Positions 56,001-60,901 of a stretch of DNA of 64,000 nt are shown one piece after another. The notes under the pieces were generated by a model that made no database searches, had not been told where the DNA came from, and saw nothing but the letters and a program-made list of their open reading frames with translations. Position numbers and translations under genes: made by a program. The first letter of the stretch is position 1, and each line of letters begins with the position of its first letter. This stretch comes from Certhia americana (Eukaryota; Chordata; Aves; Passeriformes; Certhiidae): assembly GCA_018697195.1 (NCBI GenBank), contig CM031858.1, forward strand, positions 131,329,241 to 131,393,240, in the 5' to 3' direction.

Positions 56001-57789
56001 AGCATTGTGGTTTGCTGAGGTTGCATTGCAAAATATGTTTACGATTTTTATCATAGTATTTTTTTGAAGTCCTATGTGTTGTCCTAATTTCACTAGATAA
56101 GCAGTCATAAGATGCTTGCAGCCTTTAAGGGTGACAAAATTTATTAAATACTTTTCAAATACAAGGGGTTTTAGATTGTGTAGTACATAAAATGCTGCAT
56201 TTACAAGCTCAAACATATGGTATTAATGAAGAGCAAGGACTCTGACAATTTCCTTTTCTAAGCAATGAAAATTTTTTGATTAAGGGCTGAAGATGCCAAG
56301 GTAGCCATTCTGTAATCTTAACATGCACAGATGTTCTTGAACACATGGACATCAATGAATGTTTGTAAACTCACATGAGCATAATGTGAATCACACTTGT
56401 AACTCTCTCCACAAATGTCTGTTCCAAAGTCTATTTAAATCAATAGAACAATTCCTACTGATTTTGTATGTTGTGGCTGAGGTCCAAAAAGGATGCTTAT
56501 GGGTGTTTCTTTGCAGAAGGCAGGTAATCAACTTCTATAAGAACTGGTGAAGTCCTCTCATGGCAAAACTCCTATGGCTTTATTGATATCAGGATATTCC
56601 CTATGTACATTAAGACAATCAGCTTTTCTTGCTTTTTAATGACCAAGAAGTGATGCTGATAAATCTGGAAATTCAATTATGAATAATTTATCATCAGCTG
56701 CATAAAGTATCTCAGATAGTGCACTTCAGTGATATTCTTACATGTTATTGAGATATATTAGGAAATGTACAATCATTCTTCATTCAGACATCTGCTTTAT
56801 CCTCAATCCCTGCAGGGGTTCACAGACCAACTCCTCCTTCACCTTTGCATATGCAAGCTAACTAATGTCAGTGCAGGTGCCATTAAAAATTGCATTATGG
56901 GCTGACATGCTTGCCTAAACAAGTAGGAGTCTTGGTTCAAATCTGCCCTGTGTGGCCTGAACTTCCATCTCCCATGTCCTAAAAAGCTGCCTGGACTGCA
57001 CTGAATGGGGATGATATATGACTAAACCTGTCCTAATTTCCTAATTGCTGTCAGATGTTGAAGTATTCACTGAAATGCTTCTGGGAGTATAGATCTTCCT
57101 TCTCATGGCTGAGTACTCCAGAAGTATAAAATTGGAGGTTTATTTAGGCATTGCGTAATTTGTTCACCACTTACTTTCTTTTTTCCCCACCCCAAAATAA
57201 TAATTAGCTATTCCAGGGAGAGCTCAGAAGGAGATGTTTTCACAACTTTTCTCACTCTGGCAGTTTGAGCACTCCTCCAGGAGACAAGGTTTAGGGCTCT
57301 TGACAGAGGAGAGCTGCAGAAGAGGCAGCCACTATCACTGCCAGATTGAGCAAATTCAGATACCTGCAGTGAATGGATGAAATCAAGCTGTCACTGTCTC
57401 TAAGAAATGAGAAGAAATCATAGTTTTCTTTCATAATGAAAACAGTATACATATTGAAAAGGAGGAACTTTAAGCTAAAATTATTTATTTTCCAAACTAT
57501 TCTGCTCCTGCTTAATAATTTGCTCTTTTTTTTTTTTGGTTTTGGGGTTTTTTTTGTTGGTTTGTTTGGGGGTTTTTGTTGTTTTGAGGTTTGATTGGTT
57601 GGTTGGTTGATTGTGGACAAGGTCTTAGGGGTTCTCTTTTCTGTAAATTTTATCATCTGACTTCTTTTTGAAAGAATATTTTAAAAATAAAACCTTTTTT
57701 TTCCTTTCCTGCAGGTCCTGTTACCACCATATGATGATCCTGTGAATGGAGCTGCTAAAGATCCACCACCACCTTACGTGTCAGCATAA
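359..57789 (+). CDS. LAPTM4B: LAPTM4B, lysosomal-associated transmembrane protein 4B (seven-exon joined CDS)
   Basis: The CDS joins 359-454, 17999-18110, 24994-25067, 25660-25782, 33506-33604, 40216-40311 and 57715-57789, giving 675 nt and 224 residues. The mammalian 24-kDa form is about 226 residues; one residue is missing near the N-terminus and one in the tail. Predicted layout: cytosolic N-terminus 1-23 with C14, C15, C17 and C18; TM1 about 24-46; luminal loop 47-70 with the acidic [11 protein letters not shown] stretch; TM2 about 71-93; TM3 about 99-124 with D110 in YQIFDFALN; luminal loop 125-149; TM4 about 150-172; cytosolic tail 173-224. The tail has LPPY (203-206) and PPPY (218-221), the PY motifs that bind NEDD4-family WW domains in this family. 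Family knowledge: LAPTM4B is a late-endosome/lysosome protein that binds ceramide, promotes EGFR signalling and recruits the SLC7A5/SLC3A2 leucine transporter. LAPTM4A is excluded by the N-terminal signature, the luminal loop and the PYVSA ending. Introns 1, 3, 4, 5 and 6 are phase 0; intron 2 is phase 1. Confidence 0.96.
4316..4359. repeat. (CTC)n/(GAG)n trinucleotide microsatellite
   Basis: About 44 bases consist of CTC/TCC triplets with two TTC interruptions. On the minus strand it is a GAG/GGA purine tract. The long run of R or G residues in minus-strand frames is a translation of the repeat, not a protein. The uninterrupted part (about 4332-4359) may be polymorphic and could adopt triplex-type (H-DNA) structure. 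Confidence 0.9.
7358..7369. promoter_or_regulatory. Palindromic full CRE (CREB/ATF-type site)
   Basis: ACTGACGTCAGT is a perfect 12-base palindrome containing the canonical cAMP-response element TGACGTCA at 7360-7367. It keeps its CpG in an otherwise CpG-poor AT-rich intron. Binding by CREB/ATF is known for the motif; use of this copy is inference. Confidence 0.4.
8745..8809. repeat. 35-bp tandem duplication (two copies)
   Basis: A 30-base unit beginning ATTTCCCTAGAGG occurs at 8745-8774 and again, identical, at 8780-8809, separated by the 5-base spacer TAGAT. Identity over all 30 bases indicates a recent local duplication. It lies about 140 bases from the boundary of the LTR that starts at 8953. 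Confidence 0.9.
8953..9923 (-). mobile_element. Solo LTR of an avian endogenous retrovirus-like element
   Basis: The element is bounded by a 9-base terminal inverted repeat: TGTTATGGT at 8953-8961 and its complement at 9915-9923, giving the TG...CA ends of an LTR. Read on the minus strand it has the expected order: a long U3, a TATATAA box at plus-strand 9234-9240, and an AATAAA polyadenylation signal at 9045-9050 (plus-strand TTTATT), followed by about 90 bases of U5-like sequence. No gag, pol or env sequence adjoins it, so it reads as a solo LTR left by recombination. A purine-rich AGATAGAAAG stretch at 9062-9097 lies in U5/R. No clear 4-6-base target-site duplication is visible, so the exact ends or the family remain uncertain. 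The family (ERVL, ERVK or ERV1 type) was not determined. Confidence 0.72.
17999..18110 (+). CDS. LAPTM4B: LAPTM4B coding exon 2 (residues 33-69 plus first base of codon 70)
   Basis: The 112-bp exon follows a strong polypyrimidine tract and CTGTAG and ends before donor GTAAGT at 18111. It encodes the rest of TM1 ([14 protein letters not shown]) and the first luminal loop, [19 protein letters not shown] followed by MDDA. The final A is the first base of Asn70, completed by exon 3 (phase 1). Human has ALADPDQYNFSSSELGGDFEFMDDA here, so the loop is well conserved. Confidence 0.96.
18590..18633. repeat. Perfect 19-bp inverted repeat (hairpin)
   Basis: The left arm at 18590-18608 begins ACTATACAGTTG; the right arm at 18615-18633 is its exact reverse complement. 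The 6-base loop CAAATA lies at 18609-18614. The arms are AT-rich, with no mismatch over 19 pairs. It lies 480 bases downstream of exon 2. Nothing around it extends the inverted repeat, and no target duplication is evident. Confidence 0.9.
23208..23225. repeat. 18-base perfect AT palindrome
   Basis: AATTTAATTAATTAAATT is self-complementary over its full length. It contains overlapping TAATTA homeodomain-type cores, but such sites are common in AT-rich introns and no function is claimed. Confidence 0.6.
24994..25067 (+). CDS. LAPTM4B: LAPTM4B coding exon 3 (last two bases of codon 70 to residue 94)
   Basis: This 74-bp exon completes Asn70 and encodes 24 codons making TM2: [21 protein letters not shown] followed by AYK. 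It ends at AAG before donor GTAATT (phase 0). Human differs at few positions ([21 protein letters not shown]). The donor departs from consensus after GTAA, so it may be weaker than the others. Exons 2 and 3 together are 186 bp, so losing both would keep the frame but remove most of TM1, the first luminal loop and TM2. Confidence 0.96.
25068..25659 (+). other. LAPTM4B: LAPTM4B intron 3
   Basis: This is the shortest intron, 592 bp, phase 0, GTAATT to a TTCCTTTTTAG acceptor. No repeat or other feature is recognised in it. Confidence 0.93.
25660..25782 (+). CDS. LAPTM4B: LAPTM4B coding exon 4 (residues 95-135)
   Basis: The exon has 41 whole codons (phase 0 at both ends). It encodes the short cytosolic turn QHAAW, TM3 ([20 protein letters not shown] and on) and the start of the second luminal loop ([12 protein letters not shown]). 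D110 lies inside TM3; a TM3 acidic residue within a sphingolipid-interaction motif has been linked to ceramide binding in human LAPTM4B. The donor is GTAAAT. The exon length is a multiple of three, so skipping would preserve frame but remove TM3. Confidence 0.97.
25783..33505 (+). other. LAPTM4B: LAPTM4B intron 4
   Basis: The 7.7-kb phase-0 intron starts GTAAAT and ends TTTTTGCTTATGCAG. Its one recognised element is the decayed CR1-like reverse-transcriptase fragment at about 27269-27730; decayed LINE sequence may continue to about 28070. Elsewhere (25800-27250 and 28100-33500) there is unique-looking AT-rich sequence with short frames and no recognisable domain. Confidence 0.9.
27269..27730 (+). 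mobile_element. Decayed CR1-type LINE fragment (reverse-transcriptase region)
   Basis: From about 27292 the + strand reads [16 protein letters not shown], matching the conserved NYRPISLT..PGKIME segment of CR1/Jockey-clade reverse transcriptases. Further on comes [15 protein letters not shown] (family: VI.DSQHGF..GKSCLTNL). In another frame at about 27600-27640, [11 protein letters not shown] matches the family's W..GR.QRVVVNG segment. Frame changes and stops break it, so it is an old, inactive copy. The left end at 27269 is where a lysine/glycine-rich KKGKK-like stretch begins; the right end is approximate. It is a LINE, not a host gene. Confidence 0.75.
33506..33604 (+). CDS. LAPTM4B: LAPTM4B coding exon 5 (residues 136-168)
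   Basis: The exon has 33 whole codons, phase 0 at both ends. It encodes the end of the second luminal loop ([15 protein letters not shown]) and TM4 ([18 protein letters not shown]). Human has [20 protein letters not shown] here. The acceptor has a long T-rich tract ending GCAG; the donor is GTAAGT. Skipping would preserve frame but remove TM4 and invert the tail's topology. Confidence 0.97.
34275..34306. repeat. 12-bp perfect inverted repeat (hairpin)
   Basis: GACTGCCTACAA at 34275-34286 is exactly complementary to TTGTAGGCAGTC at 34295-34306, with an 8-base loop. Only 21 bases downstream lies a second perfect palindrome, so the two form a compact structured cluster. Confidence 0.85.
34328..34346. 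promoter_or_regulatory. Palindromic double GATA motif
   Basis: CTTATCTGT and ACAGATAAG flank a single T, giving a perfect 9-base inverted repeat with AGATAAG (GATA-factor core) on both strands. A GATA dimer or enhancer role is inference; palindromic GATA pairs are used by GATA1-3 in known enhancers. Confidence 0.4.
35611..35715. repeat. Unassigned repeat block, copy A (TGAGTCA inverted repeat at its left end)
   Basis: The block starts with a 9-base inverted repeat, TGAGTCACA / TGTGACTCA around AAAAA (35611-35633). Continuing matches to copy B at 39242-39345 include ACACATGC followed by AAATTC, and a right part with GAAGAGCTGCTATGCAGA (GAAGAATTGCTGTACAGA in copy B). The copies are nearly equal in length (105 and 104 bases) and in the same orientation, suggesting dispersed copies of one element. 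I cannot name the family. Confidence 0.55.
39133..39142 (+). promoter_or_regulatory. CLEAR-like E-box
   Basis: GTCACGTGGC differs at two positions from the palindromic CLEAR consensus GTCACGTGAC recognised by TFEB/TFE3, which control lysosomal genes. It is in intron 5, far from the promoter, so relevance is speculative. Confidence 0.25.
39242..39345. repeat. Unassigned repeat block, copy B
   Basis: This block is related to 35611-35715. It begins TGAGTCACAAAA and carries TGACTCAC eight bases later, so it keeps the inverted repeat (GTGAGTCA at 39241-39248, TGACTCAC at 39257-39264). It is followed by ACACATGCAAATTC and the GAAGAATTGCTGTACAGA segment. Several substitutions and small indels separate the copies, consistent with old independent insertions. 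Confidence 0.55.
39422..39660 (+). mobile_element. Possible LTR fragment
   Basis: The stretch begins TGTCTTGGTTTGAAAG, which resembles from memory the start of a common songbird LTR family. The following ~240 bases are more GC-rich than the intron around them. Neither a TATA box/AATAAA pair nor a matching CA end was located, so this is a weak call with an approximate right end. Confidence 0.3.
40216..40311 (+). CDS. LAPTM4B: LAPTM4B coding exon 6 (residues 169-200)
   Basis: The exon has 32 whole codons, phase 0. It encodes the end of TM4 and the proximal cytosolic tail: [20 protein letters not shown] then [12 protein letters not shown]. The [10 protein letters not shown] segment is one of the most conserved in LAPTM proteins. 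YRYI fits a tyrosine-type YxxPhi sorting signal, though its use is not shown. The donor is GTAAGG. NNS and NDT fit the N-glycosylation sequon but are cytosolic in the predicted topology, so glycosylation is not expected. Confidence 0.97.
42044..42181. repeat. CTTC/CTGC tetranucleotide mosaic
   Basis: A (TTCC)n run passes through alternating TTCC/TGCC units into a (TGCC)n run, then decays into CTCC and CTTT units. It is pyrimidine-rich on the + strand and purine-rich on the minus strand. A short (CA)n follows at 42327-42342. The repetitive minus-strand peptide it encodes ([15 protein letters not shown]) is an artefact. Confidence 0.9.
42327..42342. repeat. Short (CA)n microsatellite
   Basis: About eight CA dinucleotides precede CCCCTCC. 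It is short, so probably of low variability. Confidence 0.75.
42879..43030 (-). mobile_element. CR1 LINE 3' end
   Basis: The left edge carries the degenerate 8-base repeats of the CR1 3' terminus in reverse (CATAGAAT, CACAGAAT). These are followed by the typical GGTTTGGATTGGAAGGGACC, the TTCCAACCCCCCTGC block and a CTCAAAGCC...CCAGCCTGGCCT stretch. On the minus strand this reads toward the (ATTCTATG)n end. Similarity fades near 43030, so it is a short 5'-truncated copy of about 150 bases. CR1 is the dominant LINE of birds and other sauropsids. Confidence 0.9.
43050..43124. repeat. Unassigned direct repeat, copy 1
   Basis: The best part, 43066-43124, runs from TTGTTTATAGAAGG to GTAGTCTGAATTGCTTCATG. 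It matches 45396-45460 in the same order and orientation at roughly three-quarters identity, with a few indels. It adjoins the CR1 copy that ends near 43030 but does not match the CR1 sequence I know. Both are probably fragments of one older repeat family. Confidence 0.5.
43693..43785. repeat. 39-bp minisatellite, about 2.3 copies
   Basis: TAATCTGAGGATTGC... at 43693-43731 recurs as TAACCTGAGGATTGT... at 43732-43770, followed by a partial third copy to about 43785. Each unit contains CACTTTCCCAATC. Copies differ by a handful of substitutions. The arrays sit in a stretch (43430-43690) of higher GC that may be an unrecognised repeat. Confidence 0.85.
45374..45460. repeat. Unassigned direct repeat, copy 2
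   Basis: This is the partner of 43050-43124. Matching segments include CTGTTTATGGAAGA, TTAAAGTCC and GTGGTCTGAATTACTCCATG. Similarity may continue weakly past the given end, where both copies read CTCTG(C/T)TG. The pair lies about 2.3 kb apart in intron 6. Confidence 0.5.
46180..46640. other. GC-rich patch with a 16-base TATA palindrome
   Basis: This ~460-bp block is clearly more GC-rich than the flanking intron and has overlapping open frames on both strands (longest about 117 codons on the minus strand), none with a recognisable domain. At 46279-46294 is the perfect palindrome CTTTATAGCTATAAAG, giving a TATAAAG box on each strand. It may be an old LTR or another retroelement promoter, but no terminal repeats or polyadenylation signal were found. 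Confidence 0.45.
49365..49861 (+). mobile_element. CR1 LINE 3' part
   Basis: The left part reads like the CR1 body (GTGAGTGCTGTGTACAG..., GAAGGGTCTGGAGG, GAGGAGTGGCTGAGG, TTCAGCCTGGAGGAGAG). Then comes the CR1 segment translating as [16 protein letters not shown] then [11 protein letters not shown], then the terminal ATGATCCTTGTGGGTCCC and a degenerate ATTCTATG/ATGCTGTG end at about 49838-49855. About 100 codons remain open at the 3' side (49556-49861), but they are repeat-derived. The copy is 5'-truncated and lies opposite to the one at 42879. Confidence 0.9.
51451..51478. repeat. Poly-C tract (G-quadruplex candidate on the minus strand)
   Basis: The + strand has a C9 run, T, a C6 run, A and C4. 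The minus strand therefore carries at least three long G runs with one-base spacers, a strong G-quadruplex candidate. It adjoins or lies in the low-coordinate end of the LTR described next. Confidence 0.8.
51480..51796 (-). mobile_element. Solo LTR-like element
   Basis: On the minus strand the sequence starts TGTGTAGAATTAGGG at 51796. After a GC-rich U3 it has a TATA-like GATAAAA box (plus-strand 51632-51638) and, about 55 bases on, an AATAAA signal (plus-strand TTTATT at 51573-51578), followed by a pyrimidine-rich U5-like end. That promoter-to-polyadenylation spacing is typical of compact avian ERV LTRs. The low-coordinate boundary is approximate: it may lie within or beyond the poly-C tract at 51451. 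No target duplication or internal retroviral sequence is seen. Confidence 0.6.
52935..53140. repeat. Graded tetranucleotide array TTTA-TTCA-TTCC-TGCC
   Basis: Consecutive blocks are (TTTA)n to about 52961, (TTCA)3 to about 52973, (TTCC)n to about 52997, then a long (TGCC)n to about 53040, and mixed CTCC/CTTCC/CCCGCC units. Each block's unit differs from the next by one base. The minus-strand reading GRQAGRQ-like is an artefact of the repeat. Confidence 0.95.
57526..57614 (+). repeat. G/T-rich low-complexity tract before the last exon
   Basis: About 90 bases of T runs with G doublets to quintets, ending in GGTTGGTTGGTTGATT, lie 100-190 bases upstream of the exon 7 acceptor. In the pre-mRNA it is a U/G-rich stretch of the kind bound by CELF- or TIA-type splicing factors; any role is inference. 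Confidence 0.7.
57715..57789 (+). CDS. LAPTM4B: LAPTM4B coding exon 7 (residues 201-224 and stop)
   Basis: The exon has 24 codons and a TAA. It encodes the end of the cytosolic tail, [16 protein letters not shown] then [12 protein letters not shown] (203-206) and PPPY (218-221) are the PY-type motifs; the second is a canonical PPxY for NEDD4-family WW domains, which in this family supports lysosomal sorting and ubiquitin-dependent turnover. Human reads LPPYDDATVNGAAKE here, so one residue is missing. The acceptor is a long pyrimidine tract ending CCTGCAG. Confidence 0.97.
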   Translation, partial: VLLPPYDDPVNGAAKDPPPPYVSA

Positions 57790-57981
57790 GTGAGAGTGCT
57801 GTGTCCCTAGGGAGGATAGCTTTACTTTACAGACATTGAAGCAATAGTTTGATAATTTCACTTCCAGGATATAACCTCTGTGGGTTACACTTTGCTGTTT
57901 TGCTGACATTGAAATCTAAATTGTATGACTCATATTCTGTAGATACTTTTAATAATTTGCTGCAACTACAGTAGTGTTTCA

Positions 57982-58001
57982 GAAACTAGTGAGCTAGTTT
58001 C
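57982..58001 (+). other. 3' UTR stem-loop
   Basis: GAAACTAG and CTAGTTTC form a perfect 8-bp stem around the tetraloop TGAG, about 190 bases after the stop codon. No known RNA motif was recognised. Confidence 0.4.
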
Positions 58002-58651
58002 AGAATAATTCTGGGTAGCACTAGGGTTACAGTAGTCACTGAATAGCTTTTTCCACCATGTCTGACATACAGTGCTAGAGAACGCAGAACTTTGCATTCT
58101 CAATCAAGTTCAGAGTGTAACTTTATTATTATTTTTTTTATTTGTAAAACTTCCAAAGCATTACAAATATGTTTCTCAGATGCCCACTTTCAACTTCAGA
58201 ATACAGACCAAGTAAAAAAAAGTGACATTCCAGTTCATTCCTCTTCTCCAAGTATTTTCCAAGTTACTATGCTATGATTGATGATGATGATTGCAAGAAG
58301 AAATAGTCTTATGCACTGTTCTCATCAACCTGGCTAATGGGAAACATATTTAATTGGGAAAGATAAGTATGGAAAATGAGAATAGACAAAGCACTCTATG
58401 GTGGAACAAGCCAGAACCTGTGATCTACACAGACTCACTTTGTCCCAGCCTGAAACCATTCTAATGCCCCCCAAAAAAGTTAGCAAATTCCGATAACTTT
58501 CTTTTCCCACCTACACACCTTTTTCCTCCCCACTAACTTCACAAATAGTATTTTGAGGTCATAAAATCCCTGCTCTAAAGTCCCATGATTAAGTGACAAA
58601 GCTGTGTCTTTTCACACTCGACATGCAAATGTTTTCCCATTGGAATGTGCC

Positions 58652-58659
58652 TGTAAATA
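58652..58659 (+). promoter_or_regulatory. Pumilio response element
   Basis: TGTAAATA matches the UGUANAUA core bound by PUM1/PUM2 in vertebrate 3' UTRs. Binding here is inferred from the motif only. Confidence 0.4.
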
Positions 58660-59686
58660 TTGCAATGTTCTGTTGAGTGTAAACTAAATTATGCAGATTC
58701 TAAGATACATGTTCCCAACCTGTAGGGAACTTAAGCATGTAATTTCCTTGAGCATCGGCAGATAATGTTTTGTCTGTTTCTCATATACATCAATGTCAGG
58801 GCATTAGATTCCTTTCATGACTGAACTGGTTGTACTGAGAATCTTTCTCATGAGAATCATCCATCCATGAATGCTTGAGTGAGGTATTTATTTCTTCTCT
58901 AGAGAAGTGCCTCCTGCACATGTAACTTGTTTTGATGAAGTTTCTACTTTTAATTGAAAAGGAACATGAAAAGGGAATATAACATGTGTCTCTACCTCTC
59001 CTTGTTTCTTTCCATCTGCATTTGGGGTGATTGAACAGGCTGAAGCTAAACTGGTGCCATTGCACAGCACCCCAGGGCAGTGCAGAGCTGAGTCACAGTT
59101 TGGAGGGGCACCAGAAGACACCAAGGTGCCATGCCTCTTGTGGGTGGGCTGGCACGTGAGTCCACACCCTTCCTGAGGAGGACACCTGTTCTCACCCTTA
59201 GTGTATTGACTCCATCCTGCCAACTGAAGAAATGTGGAACTTTTCCTGATTTTTTCTGGAATAGAGCTTTCCAGAGGAACACAGGACCAACAAATTCTTT
59301 TCACAGAGATTGCAACTGTGAGCTGTTCTTGCAGAGGCCAGGGAAGGAAGGACAGACTTACTGCCTGTCTCTTCCACACCCCTGACAAAAGACCATCTGC
59401 TTGATGGAATTTTAGTTCATCTACTAGGTTTAGGTTTATCTACTCTGAGATCAAGCTAAGCAACGCATTTGAATGAACCTATCCTGAAATCCATCCACTG
59501 ATCTTTGTCACAGTCCTATTTCTTTCCTTCTGAATAATGCCATCTACTCTCATTACAGATATCTTTGGGAATTAATCTGAATCTGGGGGGTTGTGCTGGC
59601 CGGCTGGGCTTCTGAGCTTCATTTTCTTTCACTCTTGACAGATTTGTGAAGGATGTTAAGCAGTCATCTGTTTGAGAAAAGCTGGT

Positions 59687-59694
59687 TGTAAATA
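59687..59694 (+). promoter_or_regulatory. Second Pumilio response element, close to the poly(A) signal
   Basis: TGTAAATA lies 30 bases upstream of the AATAAA at 59725. The same octamer occurs at 58652, and two copies in a 2-kb UTR strengthen the case modestly. Confidence 0.4.
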
Positions 59695-59724
59695 CATCGC
59701 ATCTGTGTATACAAACTTCTCTAC

Positions 59725-59730
59725 AATAAA
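59725..59730 (+). terminator. LAPTM4B: Polyadenylation signal AATAAA
   Basis: This is the first canonical hexamer after the stop codon, followed by a G/T-containing stretch (AGGGATTGTTTCC) that could serve as the downstream element. A second AATAAA at 60796-60801 could give a longer transcript. Confidence 0.6.
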
Positions 59731-60132
59731 AGGGATTGTTTCCTCAAGACTATGGAAATAATTTTTTATGGTCTTCCAAGCACAAACATACACAAATTCC
59801 TGTCCAATCAGTCTGTCATAGTAGAATTTTCTGTGTAGAGGACTAAAAGATAGTTTTTTAGTCCACTCACCTGTCAGCTTTCCCATCATACTGTATAAAT
59901 GGAGGAAAGCACAGTAAATTCTATAATTTATTATGGAGTTTATTATATGAGACTAAAAGATAATTCAAGGGTTTAGTTCACTGTCCAAAACTGCAGACAT
60001 TTTTTCAGGTCTGATGAAGTGTGTAATACAGAACAGGGCTAAGCTGAGCTACACTGAAAGCTGGGGATTCTTTTTCTCCTCACCATAATAGGGATAATGT
60101 GCTAATTCACATGAAATTTCTTAAGAGTTTAG

Positions 60133-60156
60133 CTTGTCTCTCTAAAGAGAGACAAG
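60133..60156. repeat. 11-bp inverted repeat with 2-base loop
   Basis: CTTGTCTCTCT (60133-60143) and AGAGAGACAAG (60146-60156) are perfect complements separated by AA. It lies about 400 bases past the predicted poly(A) site. Confidence 0.75.
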
Positions 60157-60882
60157 ATTTCTTTGCACACCACATGCATGCATAAGTATAAGTACAGTGT
60201 GTCCTGCCAGAACTCCTCTTGGATTTGGTCCAATTTGAGTTAAAGAAGGCAGGAAGGGTATGGTATCAAAACCATGAGATTCTCACACACAGAGTATATA
60301 GCTGAGTAGGAGGTAAAAAATAATGTAATATAAGTTTAGTTCTGGTGACATATCAGAGGATCCCCATGAGAGATGCGTTCCACTGCTCCCAAACAAAAAT
60401 GAGATTCTGTGGAATGAAGAGACCTGAACTCCAGCTGAAGGGCATTTACCCTCAGGTGTTTAATTTATTCTCCATTTCCATGTATAATTCTGGGCAATTT
60501 ACACCACAGTTTTCTGTAATTCATTTTTTAATAGTCATCTGCAACACAGAAAGCCCATTACAAAACCAGCTTCTTAAGTTTCTGTGTTTTGGGAACTGCT
60601 TGCTCCTAATAGTTTTTTCCAATATTCCTTGCAGTTTTTTTTCCTGTCTCACATATATTAGGAGCATCTGCTTTCTCAAATGCTCTCCTGGTTTTGTATC
60701 TGAAACTCTTAATATAGCGGCTTTTTATTAATAATTTTTAGTAACTTAGGGGTGGAAAGAAAATATTTGAGGAAATGCTGACATGAAACATCATAAATAA
60801 AAGGCCAAAACCAGCAAACAGGAATCTAGTACCAGAAATATAAGTAGATCTTGTGCTGGAATCTCATCCGTGTTGCTTTTTT

Positions 60883-60901
60883 GTTTTTTTTTTTTTTTTT
60901 T
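60883..60901. repeat. Poly-T run
   Basis: A T run of about 19 bases follows TTTTTTG. Read on the minus strand it could be the poly-A tail of an old retroposed sequence, but nothing recognisable adjoins it. Confidence 0.7.

Larger units (their letters stand above)
40312..57714 (+). other. LAPTM4B: LAPTM4B intron 6
   Basis: The 17.4-kb phase-0 intron starts GTAAGG and ends with a pyrimidine-rich tract and CCTGCAG. It is the most repeat-laden part of the window: tetranucleotide mosaics at 42044 and 52935, CR1 at 42879 and 49365, an unassigned direct-repeat pair at 43050 and 45374, a 39-bp minisatellite at 43693, a GC-rich patch at 46180-46640, an LTR ending at 51796 and a G/T-rich tract at 57526. 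Stretches 40400-42000, 47200-49300, 49900-51400 and 53200-57500 show nothing I can assign. A moderately GC-rich piece at about 54880-55300 may be a further unrecognised repeat. Confidence 0.9.
57790..59750 (+). other. LAPTM4B: LAPTM4B 3' UTR (predicted)
   Basis: The UTR is taken from the stop codon to about 20 bases past the first canonical AATAAA. No other AATAAA lies in 57790-59724, giving a UTR of about 1.95 kb if that site is used. Visible elements are an 8-bp stem with TGAG loop at 57982-58001, a T-rich run at 58121-58145, and two Pumilio-type TGTAAATA sites at 58652-58659 and 59687-59694. Short open frames within it are not genes. Confidence 0.65.

Noticed and set aside
56891..56950. 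tRNA-like B-box GGTTCAAATCT at 56934
   Set aside because: No convincing A box, cloverleaf or terminator T run was found; it could be a tRNA-SINE relic, but support is too weak.
58888..59388. Minus-strand frame of 166 codons under the 3' UTR
   Set aside because: No recognisable domain, and antisense to a predicted UTR; likely chance.
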